The position numbers and the translations under genes were made by a program. From Siphonodentalium dalli (lineage: Eukaryota; Mollusca; Scaphopoda; Gadilida; Siphonodentaliidae): a stretch of 64,000 bases of DNA. Shown piece after piece: positions 23,265-34,563 of this stretch. The stretch's first letter is position 1. Each line of letters begins with the position of its first letter. The notes under the pieces are model-generated. The model made no database searches and was not told the origin of the DNA. It was given only the letters and a program-made list of their open reading frames with translations. Location of the stretch: positions 213,545,982 through 213,609,981 of the forward strand of contig CP136063.1 in assembly GCA_032622095.1 (NCBI GenBank), written 5' to 3'.

Positions 23265-26200
23265 TAATTCAATTCAATTCAATTCAATTCAATTTATTGT
23301 TGTAAACTCATCGTCTAATGTGACATTTATGAGTGTTCATTTGCAATTACAAAATAACATAAATACATACATATCAAATACATATCAAATATGGGGAATA
23401 CACAGAAGAGAGTATTTACCAATAAAAAATATGGATATCATCCAGGGGGTGTACCCGTACATGTGTAGAGCTTTCATATAAATATGTGTGTTTTATAATG
23501 CTATCTTATGATTAATGGGGTATATGAAGTATGTGGGGGCAATTCCCTGTTCATATGTTGTATGATGTGGGGATTTTTCATTGAGCCTCAGGAGTGGATC
23601 ATTAGTGTTTGGGTCTTTTTTAGATATATTGATAGATTTATTATGATCTTTCTGTTATTTGTATCAAAGAGGTCATGCAATTTATTTGTGTTCGGTCGGT
23701 TGCGATAGTAGGCTTTCAAATATTTCATTCTGAGCGCAGTTAATCGAGGGCAGTTCATTACAAGGTGGTATTCATCGCCGAGTTCCTCCATACAAAGAGT
23801 ACATTTTCGTTCTGAGTATGGGGTGTTTGTCCAAGAACCAGTTTCCACCGGAAGCCGGTGGTTTCTGGTTCTGAATCTCAGTAGTGGCAGAACGATATTG
23901 TTATCATCTAGAGATAGGTATCGTGGTCTGCAGAAGTTGGGCTTTATGCATCTATAAAATGCGTATTTATTTGAATGTTCCATAGATGCTCGCCAGTCTG
24001 ATATATATATGTCCATAGTTCTGGTTTTTATGGCATTGGCGAAAATGTTTGCGCTACTAACCGCTTGGTTTCTCCACGTATATGACATGCCCAGTTTGTT
24101 CAGTTCAGTATTTACAAATTCTAGCCAGGGGATTTTTACATTTTCTAGCGTGCGTACATTCATCATTATATTGTAAAGCATAAAAGGGAGTCGGGTGCTT
24201 TCCATCGTGATTATTCTGCTCCAGAACATTAATAATTTAGTTTTTATTGTCAGCGAAATTGGTTTAATTCCCAGCTCCCCGTAAATGAACACTTCCGGTG
24301 TGGTCTTGTTTAGATTAAATATAAATCTCAAGAACCATGTTTCTAGTTTCCGGAAGCACTCTAAGTTTTCAAAGCCCCATATCTCGGCTCCATATGTCAT
24401 AATCGGCACGATTGATTTTTCATAGATATCTAGAATCGTTTCGACGGACAGTTTGTTACTTCGCGAGGTGTTTATCAAAGCATACATTGCCTTCTTGACA
24501 TTACTGCACCGTGTGTTTCTTTCAGTTGCGAAGTTACCGTTCTTATTGAATTCTGTGCCCAGATATTTATAACTGTTTACGGTTTCAATTATGTCGGTAT
24601 TTATATGGAATTCACTATCTTTATTTCTGCTTCGTTTTTTACCAAAAATTACGATTTTCGTTTTTGATGGGTTAATTTTTAGTTTCCAGATGTTGCAGTA
24701 TTGTGCAAATCTGTTTAGTGAATGTTAAAGGCCTTTCTTTGAGTTGGATACGAGTACGGTGTCATCTGCATATAACAATATAAGAATTTTTAGGTAATAT
24801 CCCGTGTCCGATTTTCTCACCTTATGCAAGTCGATACCGTTACACCCGTACCCTGCTAGGTAGTCATGTACGTCATTGAGGTATAGAGAAAAAAGTATCG
24901 GTGAAAGACAGTCACCTTGTTTTACTCCAATGGAACTATGAAATAAACTGGATATGTTATCATCTACTCTCACGCACGTTTCAATATTTTGGTATAGACC
25001 TTTTACAGCTCGAAGTATGTTTCCAGATAGATGGTAGTGTTGTAATTTGCCCCATAGTCCCTCCCTCCAAACTGTATCGAACGCTTTGGTAAAGTCAATA
25101 AATGCACAGAAAAGGTTATCTTTGTTCAAATCAGCTAATTTGATGAGGGCGTGGAGGTTGAACATATGGTCTGTTGTGCTATAGCCTTTACGGAATCCGG
25201 CTTGGGTTTCTGATTGCAGTTTGTTCATGTCTATGAATTTGGATATACGCTTGCAAAGAATACTGGTGTATACTTTTGACATACAACTAAGGAGAGTTAT
25301 TTTCCTATAGTTATCAGCATCCATTGGATCTTTTCTGTTTTTGAAAATAGGTCTTATGACCCCGATGGACCAGTCTCTAGGTATAACACCGGTTTTAAAA
25401 ATAACATTAAAATACATGGTATAAAAATCGCCTAGAAACTGCCAGCTATGTTTGGTATATGAATTATCAATATTATCTAGTCCGGGTGCTTTGTTGCTTT
25501 TTAGCATTTTGACGGAACTCTCAATTTCATCTTTTGGGATGGGTCCATTTAATTGGTTTTCGCCAATTAAGTTATGTGGTTGACTAGTATAAGCCATATT
25601 GTATGTATCGCAACTTGTCTATGTTAATGACAATAACTCGGATTCTTCTTTTTCAAAATGCGATTTAAAGTTATCGGCATTTGGGCAGGGTAAACTACGT
25701 GTCCTTTTCGGTTTATGAATATCTTTAATTAGTTTCCAAAAGTCCTTACTACTCTGGGTTCGGAAATTATGTACTTTTGCTCGTATGCCTGCGTTGTATT
25801 TTATTCTGCTTTTAGTCAGTGCTACTTTATATGAGTTTCTGCTTCTGATCATATTTAATTTATTTTCTACCGTCGGGTGAGCGCGGTATATTTTGCGGTC
25901 CCGTCTGTACGTTGTTCGCGAGCGTGCGCAGTCATAAGTGAACCAAGGGGGGCTATTCTTCCTTGGCTTTGGTCCGCTAGATTGCGGCTTTGTTGTTAGT
26001 GTCGAATTCAGAAGACTGTTTAAATCGCTCGTGATAGAATTAATCATATTGGCGGTGTCTGTCTCATTGCACGACGCTAGCGTTGAGAGCGGTCAGTTCT
26101 GTTGCTTTTGTGCGCAAATTGGTCACAAATGAGTGAACATTGAACAGCGGTCTCTTTCGAGTGTTCCTTCTATTTGGTTTTGTTTGGGACGCTGTGGGCA

Positions 26201-26699
26201 TGACTGATTGGTCGGCAGTTTGTTTGGGGTTATCAAATTTACAGTTCACTACCAGTCCGCTATGTGCGTCCGAAGTTAAACTGTTATGGTCGAGAACAAT
26301 CAGGTGAGTAATTGCGTTAAACAGGTTTGGTGTACTAATGACATAATCAACTGTACTCACGTCTTTACATGTGTTGTGACCTGAATCATTACCTTTGCGC
26401 CCATTTAGGATTATCATGTCGGTCTGATCACATAAGTTAAATAATTTGCCACCGGAGTTATTTGATCGAGAGTCTGAGTTCACTCGATCAACTGTTAAGT
26501 TATCAATGCCGTATTCGGTCGCTATTCTGCTCGCGTGATTGCTGTCGTTTATAGTCCCTGTTCTAGCATTGAAATCTCCGGCGGTGATTACATGGTCGTG
26601 ATTGATAATTTTTTCCATAGTCGAGATAGTTAGATTTTCGAACATATCATTTTTGTAAAAGGTAGAATTCTCTGGGGGGACGTATACATTCCCCATGGC
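23265..26699 (-). mobile_element. 5'-truncated LINE (non-LTR retrotransposon)
   Basis: On the minus strand it runs from an endonuclease fragment at 26699, through reverse transcriptase, to a 3' UTR ending in a short tandem tail (plus-strand AATTC units at 23265-23292). Such microsatellite-like tails are usual for CR1/Jockey-group and related LINEs. The start of the endonuclease is missing, which suggests 5' truncation on insertion. It lies within intron 1 of the lectin gene, in the same orientation as the gene. Confidence 0.85.
23588..26699 (-). pseudogene. LINE endonuclease/reverse transcriptase ORF, broken
   Basis: The endonuclease part (26696-26064) has GNVYVPPENS, TAGDFNARTG and SDAHSGL, so the N-terminal third is absent. 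A linker follows at 26047-25619. Reverse transcriptase (25597-24725) shows KAPGLDNI, NYRKITLLS, QAGFRKGYSTTDH, AFIDFTKAFD, GVKQGDCLSPILFSLYLND and the catalytic YADD. The C-terminal part (to 23588) has a LCMEELGDEYHLVMNC segment, a Cys-His motif common near the end of such proteins. Damage: a frameshift around 26050-26064, an in-frame TAG at 25621-25619 and an in-frame TAA at 24727-24725. The element cannot move on its own. It may belong to the CR1/Jockey group, but the clade was not determined. Confidence 0.88.
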
Positions 26700-27379
26700 A
26701 TAGAACGCTTGACCCTCATGTCCACTTGTTAACTATCAATTATATCACGCACTGTGAATACAAACTTCTTCGCTAATCAAGCAAACGCGCAAATGTATCA
26801 ACACTGAAATATATGCTATATGGTTTGTCAGTTTATCCACTTTGAGATTTTTGTGCAATCCCAGATGGTGTCCATGATAGCAGTTGTTATCGAACAATTA
26901 GGAATTCATGTAGTAGGTGCACCAACTAATACGAAATTAGTAATAAAATAAAATAAACACAACCAATGCTTGGTCGTAACCCATATATATCGGTGGAATG
27001 TATGTCCCAAAATAGACAAAATCGAATTAAATTGACAATTTGTGGAAAATTTAATAGCTAGTCCCGTAAGAGTTAACAAGCACTCCATTTAAGCGAGGAA
27101 GAATGATTTCAGAGTTTAAGGGAGACTTTTGATAAGAGATGTACGAATTCTCTCTAATGTAGCTCATGAGAGAACAAGCGAATGCAGGATCTCATGCATA
27201 CAACTGTTTAATCTAGACTTGCTGGCGTCACAGAAACAGAAAAATAACGCAGCTCTATATGTACTGTTTATCTTGAACCGTGTGATATATGTTTAATTAC
27301 AGTTAAATGGAGCAGAGAGAGAAAGAGATATATATATACATATTCTATTATATATTTTGGAATATATATATATACTATA
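26700..27379. other. Intron 1 sequence between the LINE and the Helitron-like array
   Basis: No gene recognised. A TA-rich run lies at 27330-27378, immediately beside the insertion point of the array. Confidence 0.4.
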
Positions 27380-27997
27380 CTAGCAGGTGGACCCGACTTC
27401 GTCCGGGCTGTTTCCGCTCTGCTTTTCGGTGAATTGCGCGATTTGACCTTGAATTGTCCATTTTGAAGTTCAAGGTCAGGTGGGGTCACGATTTGACCCG
27501 TCCAAAACACTGCCCGGACAAAAGTACCCGTCGAAATCCATCCGGTTTTGCCCGATTTGACCTCGAATTGATAATTTTGAAGGTCAAGGTCAGGTCGGGG
27601 TCATGATTTGACCCGTCCAAAACACTCGGTGGACAAAAGTAAACCCACGTATCAAATTTCGTCGAAATCCCATATAAATTCGCGATTTGACCTTGAATTG
27701 ACCGGATTTCAAGGTCAATGTCATGTCGCACGGGCAAACGAATAGGCTTACGACACTCCCCATACGAAAGTATCCCCAGACACTAATTTTCATCGAAATC
27801 CCGCGATACTCGGGCGTTCGACCTTGAAATGACCCGATTTCAAGGTCAAGGTCACGTCGCATGGGCATGCCACTCCCAGACCGAAAGTACCCCCACATAC
27901 CAAGTTTCATCGAAATCGGCTCGGCCGTTTTCGAGTCCATCGCGAACAAACAGACAGACACACACACACACACAGATTTCCCAAAATATATAATAGA
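27380..27997 (-). mobile_element. Helitron-like non-autonomous element, copy m1
   Basis: Minus strand: the 5' end TCTATTATATATTTTGGG is at 27997. The 3' end at 27380 is CTAG, preceded by a CCCGGACGAAGTCGGG hairpin and followed by T. These are the hallmarks of Helitron termini (5' TC, 3' hairpin then CTRR, insertion at A^T). The body is rich in AGGTCA half-sites (TCAAGGTCA, TGACCTTGA). It has no coding capacity. It is the last of four head-to-tail copies. Confidence 0.75.
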
Positions 27998-28864
27998 CTA
28001 GAAGGTGACCCGACTTCGTCCGGGCTATTAAAAAACCAAATTTCAAGTCGATTGCTCCACCCGTTTCCTAGATCTGGTCTGCGCATGCGCGAAGCTGGTG
28101 TCGCACGTGCTCGGCGACCCGATAAAATTCGTATCCGGGGCAAGATACATTCACATACCAAATTTAAAGTCAATATCTCAACCCGTTTCCGAGATCTCGT
28201 CTGCGCATGCGCGAAGCTGGCGTCGCACGTGCTCGGCGACCCGATAAAATTCGTATCCGGGGCAAGATACATTCACATACCAAATTTCAAGTCGATAGCT
28301 ACACCCGTTTCCGAGATATATAGCCCAATGTCATTTGCGGATACCTCGGCCGGTGATGAGTTAACGCGACACAGTCAAATGCATCGGCAGGGTGAGAGTT
28401 AACGTAATCTAACTTTATGACCTCTGACGACGTCATAGAATTTACGCATTGATTTTATCCTGATAAAAGCATCGCACCACTTGTACCTAATAATTGAGGC
28501 AGATAACTAAAACGGATACATACATATTATATATCGTTGGAAAGATGAAGCCACACAGATTCTAACCGTGCAAATTATATGACTGGCAATTTATTATTCG
28601 CGCTATATCGTATCGATTTGTGAGCACCGAACTGAAATATATTAGCGCAAAACGGCGTAAAAACAGATTTGACCTCCGCACGTGAAAAGTTGACCTCGCA
28701 CGGACAAATAAATATGCCTATGTTCGTCTCCGGCCGAAAATACCCTAAAATACAAAATTTCATCGAAATTGGCTTAGTCGTTTTCGAGTCCATCGATTTC
28801 AAACACACACACACACAAACAAACACATACACACACACACAGATCTTTCAAAATATATAATAGA
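27998..28864 (-). mobile_element. Helitron-like non-autonomous element, copy m2
   Basis: 5' TCTATTATATATTTTG at 28864 and 3' CTAG at 27998, abutting m1 with no spacer. It contains two tandem units of about 120 bp carrying TGCGCATGCGCGAAGC. The stretch from about 28290 to 28680 is almost identical to m3. Confidence 0.75.
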
Positions 28865-29618
28865 CTAGAAGGTGACCCGACTTCGTCCGGGCTATTAAAA
28901 AACCAAATTTCAAGTCGATTGCTCCACCCGTTTCCTTGATCTGGTCTGCGCATGCGCGAAGCTGGTGTCGCACGTGCTCGGCGACCCGATAAAATTCGTA
29001 TCCGGGGCAAGATACATTCACATACCAAATTTCAAGTCGATAGCTACACCCGTTTCCGAGATATATAGCCCAATGTCATTTGCGGATACCTCGGCCGGTG
29101 ATGAGTTAACGCGACACAGTCAAATGCATCGGCAGGGTGAGAGTTAACGTAATCTAACTTTATGACCTCTGACGACGTCATAGAATTTACGCATTGATTT
29201 TATCCCGATAAAAGCATCGCACCACTTGTACCTAATAATTGAGGCAGATAACTGAAACGGATACATACATATTATATATCGTTGGAAAGATGAAGCCACA
29301 CAGATTCTAACCGTGCAAATTATATGACTGGCAATTTATTATTCGCGCTATATCGAATCGATTTGTGAGCACCGAACTGAAATATATTAGCGCAAAAACG
29401 GCGTAAAAATAGATTTGACCTCCGCACGTGAAAAGTTGACCTCGCACGGACAAATAAATATGCCTATGTTCGTCTCCGGCCGAAAACACATCCAAATACC
29501 AAATTTCATCGGAATTGGCTTAGTCGTTTTGGAGTCCATCGATTTCAAACACACAAACAAACAAACACACAAACTTACAAACAAACACATACACAGATCT
29601 TTCAAAATATATAATAGA
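28865..29618 (-). mobile_element. Helitron-like non-autonomous element, copy m3
   Basis: 5' TC at 29618 and 3' CTAG at 28865. Very similar to m2 but with a single GCGCATGCGC unit. The two probably arose by recent duplication. Confidence 0.75.
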
Positions 29619-30446
29619 CTAGCCGATGAGCCCGACGTTGTCCGGGCTATTCAAAAACCAAATTTCAAGTCGATAGCTCCACCCGTTTCCGAGATCTGGT
29701 CTGCGCATGCGCGAAGCTGGCGTCGCACGGGCTCAGCGACCCGATAAAAGTCGTGTCCGGAGCAAGATACATTCACATACCAAATTTCAAGTCGATAGCT
29801 CCACCCGTTTCCGAGATCTCGTCTGCTCATGCGCGAAGCTGGCGTCGCACGGGCTCGGCGACCCGATAAAATTCGTATCCGGGGCAAGATACATTCACAT
29901 ACCAAATTTCAAGTCGATAGCTCCACCCGTTTCCGTATCCGGGGCAAGGTACATTCACATAGCAAATTTCAAGTCGATAGCTCCACCCGTTTCCGAGATC
30001 TCGTCTGCGCATGCGCGAAGCTGGCGTCGCACGGGCTCGTCGACCCGATAAAATTCGTATCCGGGGCAAGGTACATTAACATAGCAAATTTCAAGTCGAT
30101 AGCTCCACCCGTTTCCGAGATCTCGTCTGCGCATGCGCGCGCATGCGCGAAGCTGGCGTCGCACGGGCTCGTCGACCCGATAAAATTCGTATCCGGGGCA
30201 AGGTACATTAACATAGCAAATTTCAAGTCGATAGCTCCACCCGTTTCCGAGATCTCGTCTGCGCATGCGCGAAGCGGGCGCCGCATGGGCTCGCCAATAC
30301 GACAACGTCCACCGCCTGGTCAAACTACACACACGTACCAAGTTTCGTCCCGATCGGTCGAGAATCGTAGATTTGTATTAATGACAGACATACAGACAGA
30401 CAGACAGACAGACAAACAAACAGAGGTCTTCAAAATATATATGAGA
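29619..30446 (-). mobile_element. Helitron-like non-autonomous element, copy m4
   Basis: 5' TCTCATATATATTTTGAAG at 30446, preceded by A; 3' CTAG at 29619. The interior is expanded to about five or six tandem units of about 122 bp, each with GCGCATGCGC, GCTGGCGTCGCACG and GTATCCGGGGCAAG words. Long open frames here are by-products of the repeat. Confidence 0.75.
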
Positions 30447-30447
30447 T

Positions 30448-30957
30448 ATCAGTGTGTGTGTGTGTGTGAGTGAGGGTGTGTGAGGGTGAGGGTGTGTGTG
30501 TGGGGTGTGTGTGTGTGTGTTTGTGTGAGGGTGTGTGGGGTGTGTGTGTGTGAGGGTGTGTGCGTGTGTGAGGGTGAGTGTGTCAACCCAACTCTGTGAG
30601 GACATTCATATAGTAAAACAATGTCATCACAATGTTAACAATGTTTTCCCTTAAGGCGACGGAAATTTGTATTTTTTGAAATTTTTGATATTTTTTTATC
30701 CGCACTAGGCGGAAATGATATCCGTTACAAAGATTGCCGTTATTTCGTTAAAGGTACCCTCCGAGTTTGGATATATTTACGAAATAACGAGGTCCTCACA
30801 ACTACGGTATTGTTTGAATTTCTAAAGAAATGTACCCACAACGTATGTAATACAAACAAGTGAGTGTGTGTGTGAGGGTGTGTGTGTGAGGGTGTGTGTG
30901 TGTGTGTTAGGGTGAGGGTGTGTGTGCGTGTGTGATGGTGCGTTTGTGTGTGCTCAG
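30448..30957. repeat. TG-rich microsatellites flanking a short non-repetitive stretch
   Basis: GTGTGTGTGAGGGTGTG-type sequence at 30450-30590 and again at 30860-30950, about 270 bp apart. No coding content. Confidence 0.85.
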
Positions 30958-31084
30958 AATAGTCTCACGAATGTGACCGATAATCATTTATTTGTATACA
31001 TCAATGCCATCGTCGAGAACCCTACAATCATGTAGTATATAATTGTTCGCTGAAATAATTAGCAGCAGAAGATTCTAACTTAGT

Positions 31085-31900
31085 TACAAACAACTTGGTA
31101 TTACTTGTAACAATATAGGTAGCTGGAGCGACTATATAACTGAAGTTAAAAGGAGAGCGACACAAAACGTAGCGCTAACGAGGAAGTATAAATTTGTCCC
31201 AGACAGGAGAACCCTCGAAGGAATTTATTTTTTCTATGCTTCTCCTGTCTTGGACAACTGCACAAAGGGTGAAAGCGATACACTTGAAACAGTACAATAC
31301 GGGACAGCAAGAATAGTCACTGGAGCCACGAAACGTTGTAACAACACAAATATCCTTATGGAAACTGGTGGGGAAACATTGTCAGAGCGTCGAAAAATTA
31401 GGCCAGTTTTATCAAATGTTTTAAACAATGACACCACCATACCTCTATACATTAGTCCCAAGATCAACAGAGAATATGCATCGATATCGATATCCAATGA
31501 GGAAGCATCACCTGGACAACCTGTCTTGCGATTCTGCGTCGTGTGAAAAGTCCTTCCTCCCTTCAATGGTGGAGTTGTTGAAATCACTCTCAGCTAACGC
31601 TAACATACGGAATTGCGCAACCTTATCTGATTTCAAATTAGCTATAGACAGCACCGATAATAACACTTACATCTATCACTATTATCATAACTCACGCCCA
31701 TCGCAAGTTCATCGCCGAAGGCTTCGCATTGGGTGTAGTTTTCTTAATCAAGATTTGTGCGAAAATCACTCAAGGTCAAATCACATGTGGAACATTAGAA
31801 ACAGCGTCTCGGGTTATATTACATTGTCCGATATACCGGAAACAACGAAACGAATGCTTTTCTTGAACATTTAGAAATTTGAATCTCGAGTCTGCCATGA
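31085..31900 (+). pseudogene. LINE reverse transcriptase C-terminal remnant
   Basis: Plus-strand frames read FYASPVLDNCTKGESDTLE, then VQYGTARIVTGATKR, METGGETLSERR, a frameshifted KSFLPSMVELLKSLSA, and finally RRLRIGCSFLNQDLC. This order (PVLDN, Q-x3-ARIVTG, LSERR, LWN-like, LR-x-GCSxLN) is the conserved tail of a widespread LINE polymerase family in invertebrates. At least one frameshift near 31500 and a degraded Cys-rich end make it a fossil. It is unrelated to the LINE at 23-26 kb. Confidence 0.75.
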
Positions 31901-32782
31901 AGGAGCAACCACAAAAAAACTTAAATGAAAACATATTTAAGATATTTCAGAAATTTATAACTATGACAGAACGTTTATCCAACTAAAATAATAAATCAAC
32001 AGCTACGGATGGTATGACAAGCGACATTGACATGATATATGAACGTATAAATTCCCTGGATCTAAGAAGCACAATTGAGTCAAACTGAAATATGGTCACG
32101 CATGGAGATGGTAAATATCAGCATTATATATTATACAGGCTTTCAATCGAATTCACTTCCCCATTCTACACAAGGAACACAATATTATATGTTATTGTAT
32201 TATACATGGTGTGGTTTGAGTGGAATCAATTATTATTAACCCAAGACTTCGTCCAAAATGTTGATATTTCATTGCCCAATTTAGTATTAGATGGGCAAAG
32301 TTGGTGTGATAGAAGCTGACAAGTATACTGAAGAATTCTAGAATAACTATAGTTGAAGTTTCCACCGAGACAACCTTCAAGCTGTTGAAAATGGCCTAGT
32401 TAGGACCGTTCCCGACAGGGGATGAGATTAATGCTATTGTTGCATCTTAGGCATTCTTCCTGAACTTTTTGATTGTAAATATGTTGGTGTTATTTTCACA
32501 TACCCAATCTTTATATAATCTACTTAAGAGAAACCCACCCAAATTTTATAATATCGTTTTCTGAAATGCACAAACTTTAACATACCTAACAATACAATCC
32601 ACAAGATATGGTTTGAGATAATTGAAGTATCTCTGCACCATGCTGAACTCTTCTGATTCAAACGCCCTGAAAATCCCCCTAAGATTTAAATGACCGATAC
32701 ATTTTGACGAGATTCAATTTTATTAGAAATTATTGAAAAATGAAAATAAAGCTGAACTTCTATATCCTCTCCAAAACAAAAT
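31901..32782. other. Unassigned intron 1 sequence
   Basis: AT-rich sequence with no gene recognised. Confidence 0.35.
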
Positions 32783-32783
32783 A

Positions 32784-32848
32784 AAAAACCTCGGTTCTCT
32801 CTACACATAAACCCATGGGTGTGTGTGTAGAGAGAATTGAGGTTTTTT
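32784..32848. repeat. Perfect-looking hairpin
   Basis: AAAAAACCTCGGTTCTCTCTACACA is matched by TGTGTAGAGAGAATTGAGGTTTTTT, with ACCCATGGGT near the centre. It is about 65 bp with a near-complete stem, possibly a small palindromic element. Confidence 0.8.
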
Positions 32849-33322
32849 GTTTGTTTCTCAGTTGGTAGACACTACTGTTATAGCAGTTTATTACTGCTTT
32901 GGCACAAATCCCCCCTAAGCCCACAGATGTGATCCCGCCCGATCACTGTCCTACTCCCACAATTACCTCAGTAAGTCCACGATTTCTCATGGAATTAATA
33001 CAAATCCTGAAATATGTACCCTGCTCTCCGAATAACAACACATGATGCAATTTGAAACTAAGTGTACCAGTGTGACGTACTGTTTCCTTTCCGATGCAGG
33101 TACTACTATTTCTCGATGCTACCGGGCATATGGGAACATTGTAATGGTCGCCGTAAGTTTCCTTAAAGAATGTGAAACATTTTATAAGCAATAGACTTAT
33201 CATACCAAATGGTAAACAAGAACAATCCTTACCTATCCAATTTCTTCAAAGATAATGTTATATTATTTAGGCCTAAGATAAACGACGACAATCTTAATTT
33301 TCCCCTTACAATTTAGTTATTA

Positions 33323-33430
33323 TTAGCAGGCTTACCAGGCGTTTCCCAGGTTAAAGCGATGTGAAACACTCAGTTTGTGCAGGTTTTTGGGACTTTTATT
33401 GGCTGGAGAGTACTCTTGCTCAAAATAGTT
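33323..33430 (-). mobile_element. 3' fragment of the second Helitron-like family
   Basis: The sequence resembles 54262-54360: TAGCAGG-TTACC-GGCGTT-CCCAGGTTA-AGCGATGTGAAAC and ACTCTTGCTCAAA. On the minus strand it ends CTAA followed by T, which still fits CTRR. Only about 100 bp remain. Confidence 0.6.
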
Positions 33431-33639
33431 ATTGCATCCCGAACCAAGAGAGGCCACAGCCCCTGTCGGGAATGGTTCCCCCCCCCCACGCCGGTCGGGT
33501 TAAATCTGCATTGGTAAGCCCAGTAGCTTCCGGGGTCCTGTAGGCCCCCCTGTCATAACCCCATGCGTTGGGGAAATCCTGGCGCCAATGTACCTCTGCC
33601 GACCGTATATCCGTTATCAATCCGTGTAGTATATTGTAC

Positions 33640-33790
33640 GCTGTCAGAAAATACCATATTCGCCTCACCCAATTTATTTTCATTGACATGAGAACATTTT
33701 TCACATCTACCAGTTTCACACCACCGTTACAGTGATCTTGACAAACTGGTTTCTTTTTTGCTCGGTCCCGCTTGGAACTCCAGATCAAAA
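33640..33790 (-). pseudogene. LINE ORF2 C-terminal fragment (L1/Tx1-like)
   Basis: The minus-strand frame reads IWSSKRDRAKKKPVCQDH, then NGGVKLVDVKNVLMSMKINW and VRRIW. This is the conserved segment seen after the thumb in L1/Tx1-type polymerases (D-x3-GG(L/V)K-x(2)-(D/N)-x(5)-LK-x-W-(I/V)RR). The flanks do not continue the protein, so it is a short fossil fragment just downstream of the first lectin exon. Confidence 0.65.
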
Positions 33791-34087
33791 TAATTAATAT
33801 TTGTTCTTGTTGCCATGGTTAGGCAATGCGACATAGGTTCATATTGGACTGATTTGATCCCGAAATAAGCCCATAACTCATTGTTCCGTTTTATGTCGCG
33901 GACCACAATGAAAGCACCTGATAACAAGCGGATATCTGGAAAGTCGATTTAGGTTCATATGGAGCGTAATTCAGATTCAAATAATGCCGATATGTGCTTA
34001 TTTGTGTTTTTTTAAATAAATTCAATATGAGCTTATTTTCAGGAGAACAGACTGAAAATTCAGTATATATCAGTATACGATACTTAC

Positions 34088-34376
34088 CTTCAAATTCCCT
34101 AAACACACCATGTGACGTCATAGCTGGGTCGAGTACGCCGTCTGATAAGTAACACTCCTTTTTCTGCTTATCGTATGAAAACTCTATGCAGGAACCGTCA
34201 CATAGCACAGCGCACTCGATCCTCGAGCGAGCCATCTTCACTCGAGTAGTTAAACACCCAACTGGCATATCGTTAACAATCACGAATCTTCTGTGGAACA
34301 AATTCGCATTACATGCTTGTATGGTTGCCGATATAACTGCCAAAATAACAGCGAAAGTTGACAAGTACAATGTCAT
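34088..34376 (-). CDS. First coding exon of PAN/C-type lectin-like gene (signal peptide + PAN/apple-like module)
   Basis: Minus-strand exon from ATG (34376-34374) to a strong donor, GAAG|GTAAGT (exon ends 34088), 289 bp, phase 1. Residues 1-21 are a hydrophobic signal peptide (LYLSTFAVILAVISATIQA). After that come cysteines 22, 41, 55, 59, 63 and 75 in the pattern C-x3-C-x3-C-x2-FSYD-x5-CYL, which matches the core of PAN/apple domains. I chose this ATG because the hydrophobic leader starts there; the frame is open 49 codons upstream to another Met, but that stretch is not leader-like. The product should be secreted. Joining 34088 to 19467 makes the junction codon GAG (residue 97) and keeps the frame. 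A PAN module followed by a lectin fold suggests an extracellular recognition protein; the ligand is unknown. Confidence 0.68.
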
Positions 34377-34501
34377 AATGTAAGAATCCCATACGATCCA
34401 AACCTGGCTTGTGTTTTTGAAAGGCAGAGCTAACTCAACTGAAAACCTCGCCCAAGAAAATGCCGTCGCATTATCCGCACACCGAGTCATAATCGACCGA
34501 T

Positions 34502-34563
34502 AGAGAGTAATCAATTGATTCACGAGAGGCGAGAGACGTCGGTACGAAACTATCGCGCGCCTC
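34502..34563 (-). repeat. Half-copy of the 34750-34924 palindromic element
   Basis: AGAGAGTAATCAATTG, then CACGAGAGGCGAGAGACGTC, GGTACGAAAC and GCGCG recur in the inverse of the right half of the 34750-34924 element. About 23 bp are missing after the first word. It lies in the presumed 5' UTR/promoter of the lectin gene. Confidence 0.75.

Noticed and set aside
29829-30473. 214-codon open frame and its antisense partners
   Set aside because: Made of tandem 122-bp units in a Helitron-like copy; both strands stay open, as expected of a GC-rich repeat.
32965-33179. Possible minus-strand exon (Cys-containing 70-codon frame) between an AG and a GAG|GTAATT donor
   Set aside because: Its only open frame is phase 0 at both ends, incompatible with the phase-1 lectin exons, and no domain is recognisable.
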